From positions 62,001 through 126,000 of IMG/VR virus record IMGVR_UViG_3300036768_001490: DNA of 64,000 nt. One strand, written 5' to 3'. Source of the stretch: a virus. Below are positions 1-9,239 of this stretch, piece by piece. How positions within the stretch are numbered: position 1 is the first letter of the stretch; each line of letters opens with the position of its first letter. Under the pieces are notes generated by a model. The model saw only the letters and a list, made by a program, of their open reading frames with translations, was not told where the DNA came from and did not search any database. Both the position numbers and the translations under genes were made by a program.

Positions 1-558
1 CGGCGTGTTAGAGTCCAGGGCATACTTGTGCCCGTCCAGCTCGTCGTTCTCGGTGGAGGCAGGATGGTCCGTGCCGCCGAGGCCGCCCTCTCTTTTGTCC
101 TCCTTGCCGGCCTTGGCGGACTCCGTTTCGTTCTTAGGGTCTTCGCCCGTGGGCTGGACGTTGGTGCCGATCTGCATTTGGTCGTCTGCAGCCGAGCCGC
201 CGACGCTGACCGCTTCTCCCTCTGCTGTCTTCTGCCGGCCGCCGGGACGGCGAGCGAAACGCGCGGCCAGGTCGAAGATGTTGAAGGCGCCGTTGGCGCT
301 GCCTACCTTGGCCTCGGATGCATTCTGCACGCTGGGAGGACCTTGGTCCTCGTTGACGTCCTCCGTGTTCTCGTCGAAACGTTCTCCCGTGGTGACGTCC
401 TGCAAGCGGTCATCCACCTCACCGCTTGGATGATCGGTCTCGCCGCCCTGGGAACCAGGTTCGCTGAGAGGCTGATCGTCCTCAGCAGTCTTGATCTGGC
501 CGACTTGCCGAAGGAACTGCTCGATGGTACGGATCGAATTCTGCGCGGAGGTAGGCAT
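1..558 (-). CDS. Acidic low-complexity protein after the prohead protease, scaffold candidate (partial)
   Basis: The frame opens at the ATG at 558 and is still open at the left edge, giving 186 codons of a protein whose C-terminus is missing. It starts MPTSAQNSIRTIEQF and is highly acidic and polar, with many E, D, S, G and N, a TDHPS-type stretch near the start and a TDHPAS stretch near the edge. I see no catalytic motif or membrane segment. It lies directly downstream of the prohead-protease-like gene. In many large tailed phages that slot holds a scaffold or capsid-assembly protein, and the acidic composition fits a scaffold, but that is inference from position and composition only. Confidence 0.6.
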   Translation of the reverse strand, partial: MPTSAQNSIRTIEQFLRQVGQIKTAEDDQPLSEPGSQGGETDHPSGEVDDRLQDVTTGERFDENTEDVNEDQGPPSVQNASEAKVGSANGAFNIFDLAARFARRPGGRQKTAEGEAVSVGGSAADDQMQIGTNVQPTGEDPKNETESAKAGKEDKREGGLGGTDHPASTENDELDGHKYALDSNTP

Positions 559-639
559 GTGACTGCACTCCTTTGCAAGTTTCCGGCCGCGTGTGTTCCG
601 TCACGGCGGCGAGTGGCCTTCGTGGACTGGGCCCGTTGG

Positions 640-2157
640 TTAGCGTGCCTGATTTTGGCAGCACGACAACCTTGCGGTCAAGAGGAAGTCATCATCGGAC
701 CCGGCGATCCGCTGCAGGGCGGCCACCTTGTAGACCGCGTAGTCGCGGGCCAGCTCCTCTGCTGCCTGGTCGTCGTGGTCCGCTGCTGCTGTCCTGGCCG
801 GCGCGGCCGCAGCACCTTGCCGCAGCGCGGCCCGCTGCGCGCGCTGGAAAACGGCATTTTTCTCCAGGGAGTAAAGACAGCGCACCCGCTCGGCGTAGCG
901 GCGCTGGCTGGCAGACGCCAGCTTCTCTCCGGGCGCGTAACGGTTCCGCGACAGCCTTCTTTCCAGGCTGCCGTCCGCGATCATGCGACGGTAGACACCA
1001 GGCAGTCGGACGGCGGCGGCAGAGGCCAGCGCTGCGCGCTTGGTCAGGCGGGCAAAATCGCGCAACGGCAGGATGATTTTCTGGTCCGCCAGGGCGCCCA
1101 GGGCAGCGGCCATCTTGACGTTGTCATTGTCGCCCAGGCCAATGGCATCCAGGTCGAAGTCGGGTTGCACGCTGGTGGTGAAGGCGTACCGGGCCGCCGC
1201 ATCTGCCGGGTCGCTGGCTGCGCCGACCTGGTCCTCCAGGTCGGCCAGGCCGTGGGCCAGCTTCACCTGTCCGGCCAGGAAGAGCGCCCGGCGGTCTGCC
1301 CAGGGACCGTCCTGGGCCAGAACCACGTCCAGCGGCGCCAGAACGCCAAGGTCGTCCGCCAGCTGGGCCCCGCCGCGATACCCGGGCAGGAGGTCGGCAG
1401 CTGACTTGGTGAGATAGTCGGCCTTACCGCCGTAGGCGATGCGGTCCGCTGGCCGGAAAACGGCGCTGATGTCGAACCAGTGCGGCTCGTCGTTGTCCAC
1501 GTAGAGGATGCGCGCGTCGTTGCCGTGCTTGACTAGACGGGTGAGGTTCTCGGCGCAACCTCCCCCCTTGCAGGAAGCAGACGTGCAATACTCCTCGCGC
1601 GAGCGCGCCCGGTTGCCGCACTCGCTGCACACGTCGTAGGGCACGCGGCACGCCATGCTGACCGGGATGTCGTCACCCCGGGCGAGCTTCTCCAGCTCCC
1701 GGTCGGCCACCCGGCCGCCGTTCCGCTCGGCCGCGGACTTCTCCCTGTTGAGGGCCACCAGAAGCTCGACGCGGCGCATGTCCGGGTTGTAGGCGGACAG
1801 CCGGACCTGGCCGTAGCTGATGTTTGGATCCTTGTTCTTGTGATTGCGGTAAAAACGGGCGAACTTGACGAAGGTGTCGTGGTACTTCTTGCAGACCGCT
1901 TCCCGGAAGGCGTCGCCGTTCCGGTTGGGGCCGTATGCCTCCGACGCCCCCAGAGCGATCAGGTGGACCGGTTCCTCGTCCGCGGCAATCTTGACTGTGT
2001 CCAGGTAGGGCAGGAAGACGTTGGCGGAGCCGGAGGCACGCTTGATGAACTGCCGGCGGTCGTGACCGCGCAGTCTGCCGGATGCCATCTTGACCAGGGA
2101 TGCCACCGGGCCGTCAAAGTCCCAGCCGGACGGGCTGACGATCTTGACCATCGCCAT
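640..2157 (-). CDS. Prohead protease-like capsid maturation protein
   Basis: The protein has 505 residues and starts at the outer of two close ATGs, with GGAGG about 11 bases upstream. Residues 76-84 contain the NRNGDAF motif, followed by KYHDTF (91-96), HKN (106-108) and YNPDMRRVELLV (123-134). I associate this succession with prohead-protease or head-assembly proteins of large phages. A cysteine-rich patch around residues 182-206 (CSECG, then CTSASC, then GGGC) could bind zinc. The usual family role is cleavage of scaffold and head proteins during capsid maturation. I could not assign catalytic residues. The acidic protein downstream is a natural partner. Confidence 0.6.
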   Translation of the reverse strand: MAMVKIVSPSGWDFDGPVASLVKMASGRLRGHDRRQFIKRASGSANVFLPYLDTVKIAADEEPVHLIALGASEAYGPNRNGDAFREAVCKKYHDTFVKFARFYRNHKNKDPNISYGQVRLSAYNPDMRRVELLVALNREKSAAERNGGRVADRELEKLARGDDIPVSMACRVPYDVCSECGNRARSREEYCTSASCKGGGCAENLTRLVKHGNDARILYVDNDEPHWFDISAVFRPADRIAYGGKADYLTKSAADLLPGYRGGAQLADDLGVLAPLDVVLAQDGPWADRRALFLAGQVKLAHGLADLEDQVGAASDPADAAARYAFTTSVQPDFDLDAIGLGDNDNVKMAAALGALADQKIILPLRDFARLTKRAALASAAAVRLPGVYRRMIADGSLERRLSRNRYAPGEKLASASQRRYAERVRCLYSLEKNAVFQRAQRAALRQGAAAAPARTAAADHDDQAAEELARDYAVYKVAALQRIAGSDDDFLLTARLSCCQNQAR

Positions 2158-2178
2158 GAGTTCTCTTGCCTCCTGCTT

Positions 2179-3633
2179 CTACTTCCGCTGTTGCTGCTGT
2201 TGCTGCTGTTGCTGCTGTTGCTGCTGTTGCTGCTGTTGCTGCTGCGTGGTCGTCGTGGGCTTGACGTGCTTCCGTACCAGCTCGCGCAGGCTTTCATGCC
2301 GCTTCGCTTCATCTCGTCTGACGTTGTACAACAGCTCTAATGCTGGCGGTAATGCATAGACTGCTAACCGGCCGCCGACACGTACGCCCTTGCTGGGCGA
2401 GGCGTACTGGTACGGTCCAATCCGGCGCAAGGGTCGTCCTGCCTGTCCCTCGGGAGATTTAAGGTAGCCCTCCTGCTTGTATTCGGAAAGTTGGTGGCGG
2501 GTAAGTTGCATCTTGACGGGATGGTCGATGCCTGTGGATTGAGTGCTTAATTGCGGTTCTCCTCCTGTGGTGGTTCCTCCTTTCGTGGTTTCTCCTTTCG
2601 TTGTTATCTTCGCCGGCGGGTTGTAAATCACCTCCGCTAAGACTTCGTCACGAGGCCCCGTCGTCGTGGAGGCTCTGCTCAGCAGTTCCATTGCCGTCAT
2701 GCCTTTCTCTCTGCCCGTCGCCAATGTGGAATAAACCCTCTCCATTCGTTCGGGAGTAGCACCAGGCTTTGGGGTTTTGAGGTCGGGAGCAGTTCCTTTT
2801 TCGGCACTAACTCTATTCAAGATGTTGATGACTTCTTCTGGCAATGGTGGATTGATTTCTCTCATTCCCTTAGCCAGATGCAATGGTTCAATAGAAGCCT
2901 TCGGCCGGAGGTAGCCGACGCGGAGCCATTCCCCCGTGCGCAGTGGCTGAGTATGTGTCAGGATGTCAACGACCCCCAGGGCCGGCAGGATGGAAGAAGA
3001 GACCGGCAGATTCTTGTCTATGAACGTGTCGCCTCCTCGCCAGGGTTGAAACGTCCTCTTCGCCACGGCTGCCAGGTTTTCGTAGATGTTGCCAGCGTAC
3101 CTTCGGGCCGTGGAAGGCTCGGCGGTCAGATTCCTGACCTGTTCAGACAGCTCATCCAGCTTATTCTCGTCGATTACCACTTTCTTGCCGCCGCCGATGT
3201 CCACCTCGATCTTTTTCCCTCCACTTGCATCTCCTCCTCCACTGCCGCTACTCCCCTTGTTGCCGCTTCCACCCTGGCCGGAGCCGGCGGCCGGGCCACC
3301 TACTCCCATCAGGTGGGCGGCCCCTCCGCCCACTATGGTGCCCGCCAGACCGCCAAGCAGGGCAGGACCGAGGATGCTCCTCCGCTCGTGCTCTTCCTTT
3401 TCCTGGTTGCTCCAGATGGTGCCCAGTCCACCAATGGCAGCGCCGCCGACTCCGCCAATCAGGGCGCTCGCGGCCGTCGGGTTGGCCTTGGCCCATTCGC
3501 CAAAGGAGGTAAGGAAGTCGCGCTCTTTCTGGGCCTTCTTCTCCAACGGGGTCGGTAGGCGCGTGCGCAGCTCCACGGCGCGGCGGGCCAGTGCCTCCAC
3601 CGCTCCTTCCAACGTGGTCCGGTCGGGGTGCAT
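2179..3633 (-). CDS. Glycine-zipper virion-like protein with a polyglutamine tail
   Basis: The protein has 484 residues; the start has a good AGGGAGG. Residues 55-110 hold two glycine-zipper hydrophobic stretches (ALIGGVGGAAIGG, and LLGGLAGTIVGGG), followed by a Gly/Ser linker and then a polar middle with an AKITTKGETTKGG-like threonine/lysine region. It ends in a tract of about 20 glutamines capped by RK, encoded by alternating CAA and CAG codons. Glycine-zipper segments in large-phage head clusters often belong to internal proteins that associate with membranes during infection; here that is inference. The region around 2330-2880 has lower GC than its neighbours. No enzyme motif seen. Confidence 0.6.
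   Translation of the reverse strand: MHPDRTTLEGAVEALARRAVELRTRLPTPLEKKAQKERDFLTSFGEWAKANPTAASALIGGVGGAAIGGLGTIWSNQEKEEHERRSILGPALLGGLAGTIVGGGAAHLMGVGGPAAGSGQGGSGNKGSSGSGGGDASGGKKIEVDIGGGKKVVIDENKLDELSEQVRNLTAEPSTARRYAGNIYENLAAVAKRTFQPWRGGDTFIDKNLPVSSSILPALGVVDILTHTQPLRTGEWLRVGYLRPKASIEPLHLAKGMREINPPLPEEVINILNRVSAEKGTAPDLKTPKPGATPERMERVYSTLATGREKGMTAMELLSRASTTTGPRDEVLAEVIYNPPAKITTKGETTKGGTTTGGEPQLSTQSTGIDHPVKMQLTRHQLSEYKQEGYLKSPEGQAGRPLRRIGPYQYASPSKGVRVGGRLAVYALPPALELLYNVRRDEAKRHESLRELVRKHVKPTTTTQQQQQQQQQQQQQQQQQQQRK
2181..2243 (-). repeat. CAA/CAG microsatellite encoding polyglutamine
   Basis: A trinucleotide array of CAG and CAA codons (read on the minus strand), mostly in a CAA-CAG-CAG pattern, forms the end of the 484-residue virion-like protein. 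Such arrays slip during replication, so length is likely to vary between isolates. A second glutamine-rich C-terminus occurs in the 1266-residue protein at 56852-60652. Confidence 0.85.
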
Positions 3634-3679
3634 GGCAACCTACCTCCCTGTCTCCTCCTGTCTTTGCCAGCTGTCCGTC

Positions 3680-5020
3680 CTAGCCAAGCACCGACTTGGG
3701 TGCCGAGGCGATCTCCTTCGTGAAAGGAGTTATATCCCTGCTCTGGGCCATGATCCGCTCCGTGTCTGCCAGTTCCTTGGCCTCGAACGGCTCCATCAGC
3801 CCCGCCAGCCGACGGTGCAGTACCGGCCGCAGCAGGGCCGCGTTGTCCGCCACGCGCGGCGCCACCTGGGAGATCTCGTTGTATGCCTGGAGTACCTTGT
3901 CCGGGTCGTAACCCGAAATGGGGTCGTCCGGGTCCGTCATGAATCGGGTCAGCATGGCATGCGACCGGATCTTGCGCAGCTCGTTCCGGTGGGTCGGGTC
4001 TTCCAGTTCTAGCCAGATGTCCTCCAGCAGCTCCTTCTTGGTCTGGGGCACGTTTTCCAGCAGGCGGGACACCATCGAGCCTGCCGTGGCAGCAATCGGA
4101 GTGTTGAACATCACAATGTCAGCGGCCGCCTTGTCACTGCCTCGTTGCGGTCCCGGCGGCCGTGGACCGCTGGCCTGAACGAAAGGGCGGAACGCTTCCT
4201 CCCGTACCGTGGCTTCCTTGGTCCGGCAGGCTGCCAGGGCCTGGCGGGCACGGACGCAGTCCTCCGCCGCCTGGATGCAGGCGCGGATGGAAGAGAACGG
4301 CTCGCTCTCCAGGTCCAGGGGCGACTTCTGGACCGTCAGTCCTGCCGCGGCCCGCTTCTCGCGTAGGTGGGCCTGAGAGTAGACCAGGTCAAGGAGCGGC
4401 GGCGCCGCGTTGCCGAAATAGGTCCGGGCCGCCTGCTCGACCGCGGCGAACGGCAGCCGGTCACGCGCCGTTTTCTTGAAGTAGTGTACCAGGCCGCCGA
4501 CATGGTGCCGGACCCGGTCGGCCGCCGCCGCTGCCCGGCGCGACCATTCCTCGGTCATCTGCTGGTGCCGCTGCACCGCGCCGTAGGCCCTGTGCAGCGC
4601 CGCCATTGAGTCCCGCGGATACGGCGCCGGGCGGTCAGCCAGAGGCGGCATCTCCCGCGCCGCCTTCTCCCGTGCGGGCCGCTTCCACCAGCGGTCCGGC
4701 GGGGAAGCATACTCATCCGGTAGGCGCTCCGACGCTTTCTTCTCGCCGCCGTAGAGATCGGCAATGACCTTCTCCGGGTCCGCCAGCGGATAGCTGGCCA
4801 GCTTGTCCAGGACGTTGCCGCCGCTCTGCCACTGGCCCAGCTGCCGGCCAGTGTTGTAGGCGTGGGCCACCAGCCGGATCTTGCCCGGCCCGAACTTCTC
4901 TTCCCGGGCAACCTTGGCCAGGGCCTGGTCCGGCGCCATGCCCCCTTCCACCAGGTCGTTGGCGCGCCGGACCGCTTCCACCAGCTGCTGCTCTTCCGCC
5001 GAGTCGATGGTCTGGACCAT
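3680..5020 (-). CDS. Unrecognised virion-cluster protein, 446 aa
   Basis: I do not recognise a family. The protein begins MVQTIDSAEEQQLVEAV and has an N-terminal helical part (LVEAVRRANDLVEGGMAPDQALAKVAREEKFGP, read in pieces at residues 13-45), then a basic, tryptophan-containing linker near residue 110 and a long predicted-helical remainder. There are no clear membrane segments or enzyme motifs. The start has a strong GGAAGGAGG. Short gaps of 20-45 bp on both sides place it in one operon with the head genes, so a structural or assembly role is likely but not shown. Confidence 0.55.
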   Translation of the reverse strand: MVQTIDSAEEQQLVEAVRRANDLVEGGMAPDQALAKVAREEKFGPGKIRLVAHAYNTGRQLGQWQSGGNVLDKLASYPLADPEKVIADLYGGEKKASERLPDEYASPPDRWWKRPAREKAAREMPPLADRPAPYPRDSMAALHRAYGAVQRHQQMTEEWSRRAAAAADRVRHHVGGLVHYFKKTARDRLPFAAVEQAARTYFGNAAPPLLDLVYSQAHLREKRAAAGLTVQKSPLDLESEPFSSIRACIQAAEDCVRARQALAACRTKEATVREEAFRPFVQASGPRPPGPQRGSDKAAADIVMFNTPIAATAGSMVSRLLENVPQTKKELLEDIWLELEDPTHRNELRKIRSHAMLTRFMTDPDDPISGYDPDKVLQAYNEISQVAPRVADNAALLRPVLHRRLAGLMEPFEAKELADTERIMAQSRDITPFTKEIASAPKSVLG

Positions 5021-5041
5021 GCCGTCCCTCCTTCCTTCTCG

Positions 5042-6079
5042 TTAGGGCAGCGGCGCCTCCTTGCGCGCGGCAGCGCCGGACTTCCGGCTGGGAGCCGGCA
5101 ACTTGTCCGGCCAGTCCTTGCCCAGGTCCGGCGCCTGCCCTCCGGCCGCGACCTGGAGCAGCTCATCATCGCGCAGCTCGGCCGCCATGCGGTCGAAGCG
5201 ACCGACCTCCGTGTCGCGGTATACCTTGTCCCCCTCGTCGCCGAAGGCCCAGGGGATCTCGTCGATCATGGCCTGGATGTGCCGCTCCGTGACTGTCCGT
5301 TGCTGCTCGCGCGACTCCTCCGAGCGCTCGAACTCGATGATGCGGGCGTGGATCTGGAACAGCTCCATCGCGTTGTACTTGTTGACCTCGAACTGGAGCG
5401 CCGCCTGCACGGAGCGCCGCCGGATGATGGCCGCCCAGGTCGCGTCCAGCCAGTTGGCCATGTCATCTGGCGACGTCAGCGGCTTGCCGACAGGCAGCGC
5501 GTGGATGAAAAAGTCAACCAGGTGCGGGCCGCCGAAGTAGGCGAACAGCTTGAGCGAGGCGTCTAGGAACGGGTGAGCCACGGTGCTGTCACGCGGCATG
5601 ACCACGCCGTCGTGGCTGACCGGCGCGGGGGCATAGTGCCGGTCGAACGCGGGCAGCAGCACCTGCTTGGTGATCCAGTCCCGCGCGTTCAGGTGCTCGA
5701 CCACGTTGAAGAACAGTGCCTCGTACCAGCGGATGGCGCCTGGCGTCGTCTTCATGACCTCGGCGATGTGCTCGAAGCTCTGTCGGGCCAGCAGGCGCGC
5801 CTCGATGAACAGGGCCCCTTCCGGCTCGCTGCTGTACCGCTCGTGGAACTCGTGCGCGTAGTACAGGTCGGGCATGTCCCAGAACAGGCGCTCGCGGTCA
5901 GCTTCGCTTTCGATGTGCTGCCAGCGCAGCTGGAACTTGCGCGCGGCCCGGATGAACTCGTCGTCGTGCCGCGTGCAGCGGCCGGGATTGGACCAGCGCA
6001 TCATGGACATGACCCGTTCCCAGCGCCAGTCTGGCCGACAGAAGAAGCTCTTCTTCTGATAGGTGGCGTTCAACTTCAT
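5042..6079 (-). CDS. Helix-turn-helix-containing protein, small-terminase candidate
   Basis: The protein has 345 residues and a GGGGAGAGG ribosome site. Residues about 93-127 read as a helix-turn-helix of the kind 'EARLLARQSFEHIAEVMK' then 'TTPGAIRWYEALFF', where a repeated helix is followed by a recognition-like helix and an aromatic WYEALFF motif. The remainder is helical, with an acidic middle and a basic Pro/Lys-rich tail. DNA-binding proteins of this layout in phage head clusters can be small terminase subunits or sigma-like regulators; I cannot choose. No large terminase is in the window to support the first reading. Confidence 0.45.
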   Translation of the reverse strand: MKLNATYQKKSFFCRPDWRWERVMSMMRWSNPGRCTRHDDEFIRAARKFQLRWQHIESEADRERLFWDMPDLYYAHEFHERYSSEPEGALFIEARLLARQSFEHIAEVMKTTPGAIRWYEALFFNVVEHLNARDWITKQVLLPAFDRHYAPAPVSHDGVVMPRDSTVAHPFLDASLKLFAYFGGPHLVDFFIHALPVGKPLTSPDDMANWLDATWAAIIRRRSVQAALQFEVNKYNAMELFQIHARIIEFERSEESREQQRTVTERHIQAMIDEIPWAFGDEGDKVYRDTEVGRFDRMAAELRDDELLQVAAGGQAPDLGKDWPDKLPAPSRKSGAAARKEAPLP

Positions 6080-6094
6080 GCTTGTCCTCTCCCC

Positions 6095-6556
6095 TTACTG
6101 GCCCACGCACTGTTCGCCGCCGATGCACAGGGCAAACTTCTTCGCGCCGGACCCCTGCGGCGCGATCTTGACGTACAGCTTGCGCACGTTGCCGAGCTGC
6201 CGCCCGGGCGGCTGCCGGTCCTGACTGTAGAATATGAAGCCGTAGCCACCGGTGGCCGTGTCCGAGAAGTAGATGAGCTTGCCGTTGCTGCCGTGCAGGT
6301 CGGGCGTGACCCGATAGCAGTCGGGCGGGATCGGACCCGTCTCGGATCCGACCGTGTCGGACATCTCCGTCCCCTCCAGCACGCTGACGTGGTTGTACAG
6401 GGCCACGGTCAGGTCGGCGAGGACGCCGTCGTACTGGACCACGATGATCTTCGAGACCGACGTGCGGCTCGGAAAGTCCACCGCGACAACCCGAGCGTCG
6501 CCACCCTGGATCTCGATGCCCGACATTGGCGGAATTTCGTAAGGCACGCCCCCCAT
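6095..6556 (-). CDS. Small beta-rich protein, possible decoration protein
   Basis: The protein has 153 residues, starts MGGVPYEIPPM with GAGGAAC upstream, and looks like an all-beta fold: alternating hydrophobic strands, few long helices, ending KFALCIGGEQCVGQ with two cysteines near the C-terminus. It is separated by a few bases from both neighbours. Size, predicted fold and position between head-cluster genes resemble capsid decoration or minor head proteins, but I recognise no family and the functional label is inference. Confidence 0.45.
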   Translation of the reverse strand: MGGVPYEIPPMSGIEIQGGDARVVAVDFPSRTSVSKIIVVQYDGVLADLTVALYNHVSVLEGTEMSDTVGSETGPIPPDCYRVTPDLHGSNGKLIYFSDTATGGYGFIFYSQDRQPPGRQLGNVRKLYVKIAPQGSGAKKFALCIGGEQCVGQ

Positions 6557-6558
6557 TG

Positions 6559-9204
6559 CTAGTTCCTCGCTGCTTCCAGGACGCTGGGCTCGGACGGGTC
6601 GGGGTTGCCCACGCCGTCCAGCAGGCTGCCGATGCCCTTGACTGTCTTCTCCTGGAGGAACAGGCAGACGTCGCCCAGCGTCTCAAAGGCGTTCCGGATG
6701 GAGTCCTCCAGCTCGGGCAAGTCTTGCTTGCCGTAGCGGTCCTCGAACTCCTCCTGGTGCCAGTAGAACATGAACAGGATCCGTCCCAGCTTGTCCAGCG
6801 CCTTCATCAGGTCGCCCAGGTAGCGGTCGATGAGGGTTTCCTGCCGCACCGACTTGAGCATGCCGCTTATCATGGCGGTGTCGAAGACCTCCTTCTGCCC
6901 GGACATGACCGCCTGCTGCGCCACCTGCATGGCCCGCTCGTCCGGCAGGTAGAAGGGGTCGTAGGCGGACGGGTTGGCCAGCTGGGACGACAGCGCGTCC
7001 ACCGGCAGGAACTCCTCCTGCGGGTAGATGGCAGGGACCGCGCCCAGGCCGCTGGGCTCGACCCCCAATAGCGGCGGCGGGAGCGCGGGCGCCTGCGGCC
7101 CCGGTTGCAGGTCCGTTCCCAGAGGCAGAGGGAAGCCCTGGCCGTACTTGACGAAGTAGGTGACGGGGCGGCCGCGCAGCCGGCTGGCGGCTGCTTCCTT
7201 GAGCATGAGGCGTGCCTGCTTCTCGCGCAGGCCGTGGTCGCGCACCAGGGAGATGAGCGCCGCCTTCTTGGACATGCGCTCCTGTCCGCGCTCGCTCCGG
7301 ATCCACACCTCGCCGGCACCCGTGTCGTGCAACCGCACCTGCGGCAGCGTGCCTTGCAGCATGAACTGGACGTCAATCAGGTTGCCTGGCTGGATCGGAG
7401 TATCAGCCGAGCCACTGTGGCCGCTGTCCTTCGCCTCGTCGTCCTCTTCCGCCCCGGAAGGCGCTTCGACCGTGATGACCTTGTAGTCTGCCGGCACGTA
7501 CAGCTCTCCGTTGACCGAGCGCAGGCCGGAGCCCCGCCGCCGGTTGATGACCAGCCAGTCGCCTCCTTGACCGTAGACCATCCACTCGCGGTGGCGCGGC
7601 CATTGCCTCCGGGCCGCTTGGCCAGGAGGGACGTCCCACCAGCGCACCTGGTCCTGCCATTCCACCCGGTAAGTGCCGTCGCCGTAGTCCTCCAGCACGC
7701 GGAACGGCACCGTACCCGAGCCGTTGGCGTGCAGGGCGACATAGGTGCCGCCCTCTTCCAGGCTGTCCACGCTGTCCAGGCCACGGACATAGTCCACGAA
7801 GTCCTGGCGCACCGGACAGTCGCAGGTCTTGACCCAGATGTTGTGGCGGTGCGTGTTTAGCCAGTCCCGCGGCCGTTCCCGCCGCAGCACCAGATAGAAG
7901 TCCTCGCGGCCGCGGCCGGAGTGAGGATGGCAGATGACCACCATCTCCTGGAAAGTGCCCGGCTTCTCCAGCACTTCGTACAGGCCGCTCTCCGCCGGGT
8001 TGGCCAGCTCCATCCGGACCTGCGTGTTGTAGGCGATGCTGGTGTCGTCACCGTGCGGGTCGCGCTGGTCCCGGATGAGTACCGTGTCGCGCAGCAGCCG
8101 CTCCCGTTCCTCCTCGGTCAGCTCGTCCTTGTTGACCGTGATGGGCACGTCGCCGTCCACGTCCAGGGCGATGACGGTCAGGCTGGCCTTCTTGGGCTCC
8201 TGCTCCTGCTCTGCCTCGTTCAGCAGCGCCGGCTGGGGCTGCTTATTCTTTTTGTTGCGCCGCAAGGGACGGGGAGGAACGATGTAGGACTCCGCTGCCT
8301 TGGTGACGAGGCTGTCCGCCGTGACCAGGGCCTGCTCGGCCAGGCGGCGGAAGAAGTCGGCGCCGTAGAACTGGTCGAAGCCTTTTTTGATGAGAGGATA
8401 CTTCAGGTAGCACTGCTCGAAGGCTAGCTTGAGCAGAGGGAAGTCCGCCAGGAAGCCGGACAGGTCGAACCGGTGCGCATGGGGTGCCAGGGCAGCCTTC
8501 CAGGGGGACGCCACGACCTGGTCCAGGCGCAGGTCGGTGGCGTCCTTGACCAGGTCGGGGTACAGGGCACTAGCCTTTCCGACTGCCAGGGCGCAGGCAA
8601 GCGGAAGGAATGGCCGGGCCCAAGCGGCAACGTGGACCGGCAACACCTGGCCGTGCCGGTCGGCGGCATACTTGGAGACGGACGGCGGCAGCTGGAGGCG
8701 GGTCAGATTGGGCATCAGGCCGCCAAGCTGGAAGGTGGTCTGATCGGACGGCTCTCCCAGGGTGTGGGGCAGGCGCGAGATCAGGTGGTTGACCCAGTTC
8801 TCCTTCAGGGGGACAAAGGTGTTGTACTTCTTGATGTAGAGCAGCTCGTGCCCTTTCAGGTCGCCATTGAGGAAGAAGCAGGGGACGTAGAGCCACTGGT
8901 CTCCCACCTTGAAGCCGAACAGGCCCACCGCCTTGGTGTTGTCCTCGTTGCGGTCCACGAGCTGGAAGCCGATAATGAAGTCCAGCAGGCGCGGGCTCTT
9001 GTCCTTGATGTAGGAGTAGGCAAGCGAGGAGAATGCCTGCTCGAACCCTTGCTCCTGCTCGCCGCCCAGGGACGCTGTCTTGAAGTGGGTGGTAGCACAG
9101 GAGCGCAGGTGCTGCCGGAGCGCCCGCGGCGGCAGGGCCGAGCGCCAGTAGGAACCGACCGCCGTGGCCCGTTTCTCGAACAGCGACTTGCGCGCGGTGT
9201 ACAT
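6559..9204 (-). CDS. Large conserved head-cluster protein, 881 aa
   Basis: I chose the ATG at 9204 (MYTARKSLFEKRA) because a GAGG lies about ten bases upstream; a GTG at 9243 would add 13 residues and overlap the preceding stop. The N-terminal third has an aromatic, well-conserved look (KAVGLFGFKVGDQWLYVPCF, then NGDLKGHELLYIKK), a pattern I associate with uncharacterised structural proteins of giant phages. A middle region has beta-rich DNA-mimic-like acidic segments and the C-terminal part (after about residue 650) is Pro-rich, then helical. A portal or neck role is possible from its place near the protease; nothing in the sequence proves it. Confidence 0.55.
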   Translation of the reverse strand: MYTARKSLFEKRATAVGSYWRSALPPRALRQHLRSCATTHFKTASLGGEQEQGFEQAFSSLAYSYIKDKSPRLLDFIIGFQLVDRNEDNTKAVGLFGFKVGDQWLYVPCFFLNGDLKGHELLYIKKYNTFVPLKENWVNHLISRLPHTLGEPSDQTTFQLGGLMPNLTRLQLPPSVSKYAADRHGQVLPVHVAAWARPFLPLACALAVGKASALYPDLVKDATDLRLDQVVASPWKAALAPHAHRFDLSGFLADFPLLKLAFEQCYLKYPLIKKGFDQFYGADFFRRLAEQALVTADSLVTKAAESYIVPPRPLRRNKKNKQPQPALLNEAEQEQEPKKASLTVIALDVDGDVPITVNKDELTEEERERLLRDTVLIRDQRDPHGDDTSIAYNTQVRMELANPAESGLYEVLEKPGTFQEMVVICHPHSGRGREDFYLVLRRERPRDWLNTHRHNIWVKTCDCPVRQDFVDYVRGLDSVDSLEEGGTYVALHANGSGTVPFRVLEDYGDGTYRVEWQDQVRWWDVPPGQAARRQWPRHREWMVYGQGGDWLVINRRRGSGLRSVNGELYVPADYKVITVEAPSGAEEDDEAKDSGHSGSADTPIQPGNLIDVQFMLQGTLPQVRLHDTGAGEVWIRSERGQERMSKKAALISLVRDHGLREKQARLMLKEAAASRLRGRPVTYFVKYGQGFPLPLGTDLQPGPQAPALPPPLLGVEPSGLGAVPAIYPQEEFLPVDALSSQLANPSAYDPFYLPDERAMQVAQQAVMSGQKEVFDTAMISGMLKSVRQETLIDRYLGDLMKALDKLGRILFMFYWHQEEFEDRYGKQDLPELEDSIRNAFETLGDVCLFLQEKTVKGIGSLLDGVGNPDPSEPSVLEAARN

Positions 9205-9239
9205 GGCTGACGTCACCTCGTCCTTGTTCCTGGTCACGG